Source: Dirofilaria immitis
Lineage: Eukaryota; Nematoda; Chromadorea; Rhabditida; Onchocercidae
Assembly: GCA_024305405.1 (NCBI GenBank)
Contig: JAKNDB010000068.1
Coordinates: 10,277,501 to 10,341,500 of the forward strand
DNA: 64,000 nucleotides
Direction: 5' to 3'
The position numbers were made by a program, and so were the translations under genes. Below are positions 53,982 to 64,000 of the stretch, in pieces (the stretch's first letter is position 1; each line of letters begins with the position of its first letter). The notes beneath the pieces are model-generated. The model did no database searches, was not told the origin of the DNA, and saw only the letters and a program-made list of their open reading frames with translations.

Positions 53982-56900
53982 TTATTCAACTTGATATTGC
54001 ACAGCAATGATTCTACTACCTTCATTGATAATTAGGATCATTACTCACTTTCATTACTCTCATTATCCTAGTGCCAATATGGAATGCAATCGTTTGGAAC
54101 TATTTCATTTCAAATTTCATTCGATGCTTCGTAGCAAAAGTTACTACTTCTCTTCGATCATTTAATTAAAATCGCAGTTTGAATATTGATTATTTTTCAG
54201 CGCATATTCTTTCTTATGTTACTTATCGAGATAATTTTGATCTATATTGATAACACAACTTCCTTCTCATGTACATGACAGAATAAAAGTGATTAAACAT
54301 CAATCAAAAATGAAATTTGTATGAAGAGAGGTATATAATTCGGATAAGATAATGATACTATTGAGCGTTCTTTTTTTTTTTAATTTTATCTGCATAAAAA
54401 TATATAAATATATGACTAATTACTTTCCAATTTTTTTTTATTAGTAACAATTAATGTACTATTGATTCGGATACCAAGTTGCATTCAGAACTCTGTTATT
54501 GACAATATGCGATATTTGCTATGTGTGTACAGGCAATATATTCTGTAACAAGGAGATTTTACTCAAATAACTAATATTATACTTTTAAATATTAATTATA
54601 TGTTAGTAATAAAAATGATTCAAAGAATTATAAATATTTTAATAAAGCAAAAGTTGTACGTAGTTTGTAATTGAATATAATTACAGTAACGGTTGACAAT
54701 ATTTTGATTTCATTTTATTTTTCTACATTAAACAGTAATAGTTTACAATTATGCTATGATATCAATCATATATATTTGTATTGATTGATTAACAAAATTT
54801 AATTTTATTATATCTCTATATACAGAAGTATGTTTATCTATACGTCAAGTTGTAGGATCAATGATGAATTTAGGTTGATTACGAAATATCATACTATATC
54901 GAGAGATTTTTGATGAAAAGATAAACATCATTAATAATCGATATCCAACAGAATTATGCAAATATTTTTAGATTGGTAAAGTTACGATAAAAATGGAATA
55001 ATTGGCTGATAACGATATTTTTATTGCTAAGAATTCCAAGAAGCATTATAAGAAAAATAAATAATTTATTGCAATATCGTTTTTTATCAATCAAATTTGT
55101 TTTACCCATTAAAATACATTTAATAACAAATTAGAAGCAAAATGTAAATCATTGTTTATCTCGAAATAGAAATCAGTAGAGACGAATAATATGCAACATC
55201 GACTGCTATGATTGTGAAATTATCGTAGATATCTGCGAAATATCGAATTTTGTTAAAATTCACTGATAAAAAAACATTTTAATGAAAGAATAAATGACAA
55301 ATATGAGCTAACATAAGAAAAACATTGTATTGAATAAATATTAAATTAAAATGAATTAATTAGTATTTTACATTGTAAACAAGAAATAGAACTTCTGGCA
55401 CTTTAAAGGATCACAAATCGATAAGAGCTAAAAATTTTGCTAATAAAAAGACGAGTTAGGGAAAAGATCGCAGCACTGTGCATATTGAAACCGCAACTTT
55501 CATTATGATGAAAATTTCAAGAATATCTTTATAAGTTAAAAACAAGAAGGATATTATTTCATTATTTACTGAATAATTATTTTAGACATTTCGAATGTTA
55601 AGTAAAAATTCAATTAAATGCATCACTTAGATTTCATCTTATGCAATGACGATTTAACAACAGAAATTATTTTCAATGTACAATAAACATCAAATGCTAT
55701 CAAAAGAGAGAAGTTGAAAACATATTTCTATCCTACAATTGATTACTACTTTTCTCAGTTTCAGTAAAAGAGGGATTCACTATTTGAGAGAGACAGATTG
55801 AAACAGAAACAAACTTTTTATCTATAACTGATGGATCTTATGATTAATGTTTATTGAAATTGCAGAGAAGAAAGCAGGACATTAAGGGTAGCATATTTGT
55901 CTTTTCTTCTAAAAAATATTTTATGACAAAATTTCATTTTATGTAAATTTATCCAGAAAAATTAATATGCTTTAACATTTGTCTCAGGATAAAAATATAA
56001 GGTATTAAATAAATCGTATTGTCATGCTATATCTGATTAGATTTGTAGCCTGAACATTCGTTTAGTATTATTAACATCTACAATACTTATATCCTGTGTT
56101 ATAATATCTTTAATCTTTTTTTATGTCAGGTTTCTGCTCTGACTTGAATTTCAAAGAAATTATGATATTATGTCTTTTGACTTTCCTTAAGCCTTGTATT
56201 CTTCTATAAATAATTTTAAATTACTATAGCTGGTTCCATATTTTAATAATTTTACGAAAAATTGAGCATTTTATTGTTAATTGATTGTATGAGACTTATG
56301 TTTTTTCATTTGTTATTTTATTAATAATCCTGAATAGGGATCTTTCTCTGATTTTTCTATCTGAGTTATCTTTGCTAAAAGTTTTAATTATGGTACCAAA
56401 GAACTTAAGTTCTTATTTCCTTTTCAGCAATGCAGTAGGATATAAAATATTCTTTTCTTTCTTATTTTTTATGCTGCTAATGTCTATGTAACTCTATAGA
56501 TGTTTTCTAAATTTTCTGTTGTCTTAAATTTTAATCGCTTTCAATAATCGAATGCTATTATTTTACCACTCTATTGCTTATTTCTACATTGCAGTATCAT
56601 TTTCAATGTCGATGTTGTTACCGTTTTCTGGTTCAATTTCTTCGGTAACCCTGTGATCGTTTTACTTGTGGGCAGTACTACTAAAATAATGTTTGCTATT
56701 GCAAATGATTTCTGAAATTACTTGAACTGTTTCCTTTTTTTTTGTATGGCCTACTTCATTTGATATTTTTCTATTCAATTTTTGAAGTGAAATAGAAATA
56801 GTTACAAAATTGAAAATAAGAAATTCAAAATGTCATATGCCTTGGATTAATTTTGATTAAGTAATTTTAATTTGCTCTATGTAAAATCACAAGAAAGAGC

Positions 56901-58488
56901 AATTTTTTTCTACTGAAATGTCAGTTACTTTAAAAACTGTTATCAGAAAATGTTGTAAAACTACAGCGTTTCTTAAATGTCTTGGATTTCAGACATTTTA
57001 AAACTAATTTTTGAGGAAAATCATTGATCAAATTATTAAAGAATTACTGAAATATTCAGAAAGTTATACTGAAATATTCAGAAAAAAATACATTGAAGAA
57101 GGAATAAAAGAAAAGTATTAAAAACAATTTCGAGAAGATAATCTGATAGTAGACAATACGAATGCTACAGACCGACGAAATGCTAAGACCATATAGATAA
57201 ATGTCAAAAGAAAAGGTATGATGTCAAGAAAATAGCCTATTGCGAAGTTAAGTCATATTTTTACATTTTATTCGATTAAACATGAGGTATGGTAGTAGCT
57301 ATTTTGGGCCAAGATATGTTAACAGATCGGGAGTAGGATTAGACTTAATGACATCGCTACAGCGCAACTTCAATTACGGAGTATGCATGAATATATGAAC
57401 ACTTATCTGAAAAGAATAAATCCGTCCATTCCATGATTCCAGAATTCAAATATAAGCGCAACGTCGAAATGGATTGAATTATATTACGTGGAAAAAAATC
57501 TCCATAAATTGAAAAGTGATCATCCGTAGAATCATGACATGATGATATGAGTTACTGAATAAGTTTCTCTGCTCTCTAATGTATAAAATTTAAATTTATT
57601 TTGTATTTAATTTTCAAGTTTTTTTGAGAGAAATTTGCATTATAGACAGCCAATCAATAATTTATTGCTTATTACTTATAATGAATCCATAATCATATAA
57701 TTTTTTCTGAAATATCACGATCTTTATCATCTAATATCAAATTCTTTGAAAGGAACATTGTGTAATAAAAATATGTATTCAAAATGTAGATCAAATTGCT
57801 CTATTAATACTTATGAATCATCCAATAGTATACGAAATTATGAAATTATTTTTAACTGAGATATTAATTGATCGTTAAACTAATTAATAGTCGATACACA
57901 CATCTCATATGGATAACTTCATTCTTTCGAATTTCAATATAATTCATTTAGGATTTTGAACTTCATCACTATGTTATATGAATTTAATCAGAGATGGATA
58001 TTCGTTAAATAGCTTTAAAGGCTCACAGCTGTTAATAAAAGCATAATGTCCAAGATTTGATACAATAAAATCAATCCAACTTGCTTATTTCCATTACATT
58101 TATAACATAGATGGAAGGAATAAAAAGTGTTTTAGGAATAAATAAAAATACTTTTTTATGAGTGTAACTAACATAAGCTGTAGAGTACATAAATAAAATT
58201 AAAATAGTTCTTCAAATAAATAATAAAACTGACAAACAGTGAGCGAAAGAATTAAAAAGAGTGAATGAAAAATTGATATTTCGAAAATTGACAATATTCA
58301 AGAAAAATGAAAATGCCATTAAATATTCCATAGTTACGAATTTTTTCAAAAATCTTTTTATGAATGAATTTCTCAGTTTACCGATTACTAGTCAATATCT
58401 AAGATATAAGGTAATAATATAACAGATATCATTGAATTATTATTGTTAGAATAGAACAACATATATAAAAACATATATAACATATACA

Positions 58489-58495
<7 letters not shown>

Positions 58496-58527
<32 letters not shown>
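58496..58527. repeat. (AT)n microsatellite
   Basis: 32 bases of pure alternating A/T inside a wider TA-rich tract from about 58460. Confidence 0.95.
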
Positions 58528-58530
<3 letters not shown>

Positions 58531-61500
58531 GATGTTAAATTCGAAAAAGCATAATTTAGGATAATTTTTGACTCCAAATAGTGTCGTCGTTAAATGTGTT
58601 TCAATTTTTCCAACAATTGAATTTGCATAATTTTATTCAAGAGAAGTTGTATAGTTACAAAAAAATCTCTCCCTTATAAAATAAAAATTACTATCTTGTC
58701 TAAACTACGAATAATAACTTTCTCTTCATCCGATTCCGACTATTTCTTTTGTTCCAAAATTATGGAAAATACAAATCATAATACAATTTTTTCTTGTGAA
58801 TAAACAGTTTTGCGATTTATTGCGATGAATAAAAACAAAAGAGTTTACTTATAACTTTTTCAAGTTTCTATTTTACGTTTACTTTTTGTACTGACCTATC
58901 TCTTCTACAACCACATTAATTTATTTATATTTTTCATTTATCTTCACTTACATCAAGGATAAAAATAATTGTGAATATGATCAAAGATTCTAGGTAAAAA
59001 ATTACTAATTTGAATTACATGCAATCTTAAGCAAGCTAAAGGCATGAATTTCTTTAATAGCATAGCAAATTTTTAATTTAGCAATTAGACGTAAAAAATT
59101 CATAGATTCATATGAAGAATTATTTGCTTTCTTTTATAAAATCCATCATAAACCATTCTTTAATTATTCATATAAATAATTAAAGTTTAAAATTTTTTTT
59201 GAAAAAAATCAACAGTTGAAAATAACTTTTCTATAAGAAATAATTTATCATATTCTACGAATTTCAGTTGTATCAAAATCAAGCAATCTTCATGAAAGAT
59301 AGTCTATGAACGTATTTGATAAATAACTTACTTAACGACCATGTTATATTTTCGAAGTCAAAGAGGATCTGACTAACGGCGTTTGAGAAGTTTCAGAAAT
59401 TTTTGCAAAATTTTGCGATACTGTTAGATCTTTTTTCGGTTATTGTATATGATATTTTAGCAAATTAATTTTGCAAATTTTAAAGTATTCATATTCTGAA
59501 CATACTTCCATCTCCAAAACTCTAAAAAAGATTTACCTATCAAATATGAGAAGAACAAAATTATTTCTATCAGGAAACAAACTCGACAAGGAAAATTTTT
59601 TTTTTTATTATTGTTAAATCTAAAAATTAAAATTATATGGAAATCAAATTTAGAGCAAAAGGCTATTTCATCGCCTGTAAAAATGAAGTATATGAACAAA
59701 ATGGAATATCGGCTAAACTTGCTTATTTCAAAATGGAAATAAAATTCCTGTTTTGTTTTTGAAAAGACAAAGATAAAGGCTACAGAATGAAAAGTTTTGG
59801 CATTGTAGTAAAATCGATTTAATGAATAACCAAAAGTCAATTTCTGCTTTCTTGAAAGATTATTATAGAAGAAATGTTAGTTCTTGAAAATGTTTGCATT
59901 TGTTTCAAATTGCTTGTTTACTTTTCTTTTTCAAAAGCTTTGAAATCTCTCAGTACCTTGTTATTTGCTAATAAAAATTTTAAAAATAAAAAGCCAAGTA
60001 GCAAAATTTCAAATCCCAAAAACATAAATTAAAATCGGAATTGATAAAAAATCCGTTTCTATCTTATTCCTCTCAGAGAGAAATAGAAAATGACTACTTC
60101 ATTAGTAGGAGAGAAACCCTCCATTTTCTTCCTCTTCTATCTGCTCATCCTGTACTATTTATTGCATCTCAATTAAGTTCAATTACAGTGCAAATGGATA
60201 AGCGTAAAAATGCAGTGAGCTTAACTTAATAGCTCAATGTTATTTGTTTCTCTCGGTCGTTCACATGTAAATAAAAATCCCTCAAGTCAACAAGAAGTTA
60301 TAATTATTTATACGTCAACATCGCCAATCAAAAAATAATCATAAACAGAGTGCAAAATAGTGATCTTTCTGCTCGTTGATTTGATAAATCAAATCATAAT
60401 CTCTTTTTCAAATTTCATTTAATTGCAAAGATAGTTTAAATGTGATTGATAAATTGTATCTTTTTCTTCATTATTAACATTATTTCTTTCTTCTTTATTA
60501 ATAAGCCTCTTATCAAATCTGAAAAAGGAAAAAATTGTCATCAATATGTGGTCATAAGCTAACTTTACTTAATAATAGTAAGCGTTAATATTTTGAATTT
60601 CGCTTCAGCTTATTTAACTCAGTTAAATTAAAATATTTTATACTATTCTCGAAAGAACAAAAAAATTGTCAATAAATGAAGTTATGCAAGTGATTGCATA
60701 TATCTCATATACTGCATAAATTATGTGACAGTTATGATCAATACCAGATATCACAAGACAAATGTTTGATAGAAATAAAAATTTTAGTACTGCTTAACTC
60801 ATTTATTCTGGTACAGATTTTTCTCGTCTTGAGTAAATCTTTTCCTTGTTAGACGCTCTTTGAAGTTATTTCTATGATAATTAATTGTTATGTTAAATTA
60901 ATATTTCGAAAATAAAAGCTTAATAGAGTTATTCAATTATGGTTTTATTCAAATGATAATAAACATTTTCTATCAGTAAGTGAAAATACTAAGACTTTAA
61001 CAACATGCTTTCATTCTAGCCTAAAATGTTATAAATTATTTCATATTAGCAATCATTTTAAGATGCTTATATTACTTTCACTGCATCTCTTAATTTCAAT
61101 ATTTGAATCTTCCCTGCATTGAATCTATTTCGAACTATCGAAATTTAACATGCTTTCAAATCTTTTTCGAATTAATTAATTATAAATATTTATTTTATGC
61201 ATTCATTGGCAACACTCTTTTCCGCAATGAATTTCCGTTTCAAAAATAAAATCAAAGTAGAAATAAAATCAGTTATGAAATAAAATTAAAAATCAATATG
61301 ATTCTAAACTGTACAGACTAAATGACATGGAATATACTTGATATATTAACCGATAATACTGTTTCTATAGTTCAAAATTATTTGCATTTTATTCTAATGT
61401 TAAAATTAAAGAATTGATGATTTGTTAATAAGTGTTTAAATTACTTGATTTACATCAAGTATTTACTTCAAAATGCTGCAAAAAATGCTTGCTGTCAAAG

Positions 61501-63795
61501 TGGTATGCATTTTTTCATAATTATTTGGCTCAGATTATTCAATCAATGGTATCAAATAGAACCTGATTATGTAAAAAAGAAAAAAATAACAAATCTCAAA
61601 TAAGCCTCTCCGTTCTTAAAGAAAATTAATTTCATTCCAAATTACAAGAACTTTCTAATTTCAATTATTTCAACGATCATTCATATAAACATTTTGATTT
61701 CATAACAAAAAGAGTTTTTAAGGTTCTGAAAATTTTGAACCTTGACATTGGAAATATAATTTTATATAATATGTAATGTCCAATGGATACAAATAACAAT
61801 TTTAATTAACTCAAATAGTCAAAAATTTAAGAGATAGTAAGTGCTTGATAGAATTCTTTATATTATTCTAATGAAATGTAATGGCAAAGAGATTTTTAAG
61901 GAAATAAGATGGAAGGGAAAAAGTTGCAAGATAGTTTTTCATTGTTAGATGTCGAACGAAACTAGTTATATTATTGATTTTAAAAAACAGATTCTTTTCT
62001 TTTCAACTGATATGGCTTATTTCCTTTTAAACTGACGATCTAGAAAGGATTTAAATAATTGAGTTGGAGATTCATGCTTGCTTATAGCTTTGTTTTGTTG
62101 TTATTTGATTAATACTGTAATAGAATATTTCAAAAACTTTCATACAAATAACTGATAATAATTAATGATTTAAAAACAGATGTGAAATGATATTTCAATT
62201 TTGCAATACGAAAGAGTTGCACCATAAAACGATTTGAAAGAAGACGTTTTTATTTTATGACAACACGATCTATTTCTCAAGCTATATATTGCATTATAAG
62301 TAGTATCAAAAATGATTCAAATTTTATATATTAAGAAATTTGAGATAGTATCGTCAATTCTTTTCAACTTTTCGAAAAGAAAACGCACAGATATTTTTAT
62401 CGTTTCTTAGGGATAAAAGAAAAATTAAACTGAAGTTATCAGTGTAAATTTAATTTCTTTGAATTTATTTCTATACCAATTGTATAAATAGATAAAGTTC
62501 TTCAAACAAATCTATAAATTGAGCGAGCCATGCGACGGAGAAGTTAGTAGGCAATGTATGGAAAAAAGAAATAATCTAAAATTGAAAAACAAAATTGTCA
62601 GAGAAGTGAACACTATGCATTCAAACAAGTTTTATGAAGATTGCAGAAATATCGATAAATAACAGCAGAAAAAGTCCCGAAGAAATTATTATTTCGGGAG
62701 AGAAACCAACTTAAAAAGTTGTAAAATATTAAACGAAATGCACTTTCTATGACAACAAATAACCATTAAAACGGTTACCATAGTTACTTTCGGAGATATA
62801 TGCTAAATTGTTGTTGGCAAAGTAAAAACAAAAAGCAAAATTCGATAAGCAATTGAATTGAAATATTGATTTTGCATTCCAATTTTCCGATAATACAAGA
62901 AATTCATTTTTTCAAAAGAAAGCAAAAGCAATGGATCAAAAAAAAAAAAGATTATTTATTAAACATTCTTACTACTTCATTATTATCTATATTAAAATCG
63001 ATCATTCAAACCTTTTTTGACAAAGTCCAGAAAGAAGATACTCTGTTTCAAAATATGAATATATAAATTTTTGTCATAATTATTCAAATTTTTGCAATAT
63101 TTTCATAGAAATATTTTCATTTCAAAATAAAGAAGTATCAATACATTTTTAAAAGTTTTTATTAGCTCAGATCCTTGCATATAACGAAGATCGAAAGTAT
63201 CGAATATTTTTACCTCATAGTATATATTCTGCAAATTTTGGTTAAATGGAAATAGCACGATAGTTTGAAGTTGAATTGACTTCAGAATCCATAAATTGAT
63301 CGAAAAAATAAATTAGCGACTTTTTTTCCAAGGATTTAATTTGAAAAATAAAACAAGAACTCTCTTAATATATCATAAAACTTCATGAAGAAAATTGCCT
63401 ATGAATTAAAAATGTATAATTTATGTAAAATGATAAAGTTAAAAGCAATTTCCTGGTGCTCCATTCTTATCTTTAAATTGTGGTATCGAAGATTCTTTTC
63501 TCGAAATCTTTATGCATCAGATATTGAATTCATTAATTGATATCCAAAAATGATGTATTTTTTCATATTTTATCTTTACTCATAATTAAATATAATGCAT
63601 GTGTTTCCTGTGTATTATTTCACTTATCAATTATCATAATTTACTGGCAACTTCTCTGATCATTAAGAAGTTTTTTTATTTTCCCTTTTTTCAAATTTAT
63701 ATTTTAATATTTTGTAAAAAAAATAGCAAAGTAATTTATTTTTGCCAATGAAATAAGATTAGAAACATCAATTAGAGTAAATCATTCATTTATTC

Positions 63796-63811
63796 ATTTA
63801 TTTATTTATTT
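63796..63811. repeat. (ATTT)4 short repeat
   Basis: Four ATTT units, with imperfect copies extending upstream to about 63785. Confidence 0.85.
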
Positions 63812-64000
63812 GCCAGAAAAAGATTGAAAGAAAATAAGAAAATAGGAGAGATAATGAAAAGTATTATTCTTCTAATTATATATAGAAACAAGTAAAAACA
63901 AATTATATCAAATAAAATTTGCATGAGAAGAGAAAAGAAAAGAAAAGTTAATATAATTTTGTTTGTTTAAGAGAAATAAAAGTCATCGATAAAGAAACTA

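Larger units (their letters stand above)
53982..64000. other. AT-rich region upstream of the kinase gene, no supported gene
   Basis: Ten kilobases without an exon chain. The longest ORF (59457-59840, minus) has the hydrophobic F/I/K-rich composition of noise. A GC-richer island at about 57150-57480 contains a 38-codon ORF and is reported as a finding. Low-complexity repeats lie at 58496-58527 and 63796-63811. Confidence 0.45.

Noticed and set aside
59457..59840. 127-codon minus-strand ORF
   Set aside because: Rich in F, I, Y and K with poly-lysine from an A run, as expected of AT-rich noise. No domain, no splice context and no signal peptide that holds up.

Overview
The window looks like AT-rich nuclear DNA (A+T estimated by eye near 70%) from a nematode. 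The NR4A-type receptor has a linker after its DNA-binding domain that resembles Caenorhabditis NHR-6, introns are short and end in TTTCAG-like sites, and two genes have a TTTCAG acceptor close to the first ATG, as expected for spliced-leader trans-splicing. A filarial or other spirurid host is my best guess from base composition. That is inference, not proof.

Layout. All three recognisable protein genes lie on the minus strand. (1) 1914-7052, possibly to about 7345: orc-1, origin recognition complex subunit 1, an AAA+ ATPase in about 17 exons. (2) 8344-8415: an isolated plus-strand tRNA-Thr(AGT). (3) 10673-17729: an NR4A / nhr-6 nuclear receptor in 10 exons. (4) 17730-50505: about 33 kb with no convincing gene. 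It holds an exact four-copy 52-bp minisatellite, microsatellites, three near-perfect hairpins, a few GC-richer islands and one possible small ORF. (5) 50506-53975: ckk-1, Ca2+/calmodulin-dependent protein kinase kinase, in 12 exons. (6) 53976-64000: 10 kb of AT-rich DNA without a supported gene.

The three genes do not form a pathway: one acts in replication licensing, one in transcription and one in calcium signalling. The long empty flank on the 5' side of the NR4A gene fits a developmentally regulated transcription factor, but no enhancer can be named from sequence alone.

The strongest unexpected signal is that all three genes carry single-base frame breaks, six clear cases. Each is explained by one base missing from an A/T run inside an otherwise conserved exon. 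With one base allowed at each clear site, the NR4A and kinase models become exact multiples of three (about 491 and 415 codons). The most likely cause is homopolymer under-calling in the assembly, not gene decay. A second oddity is an AT dinucleotide where the kinase gene should have a GT splice donor.
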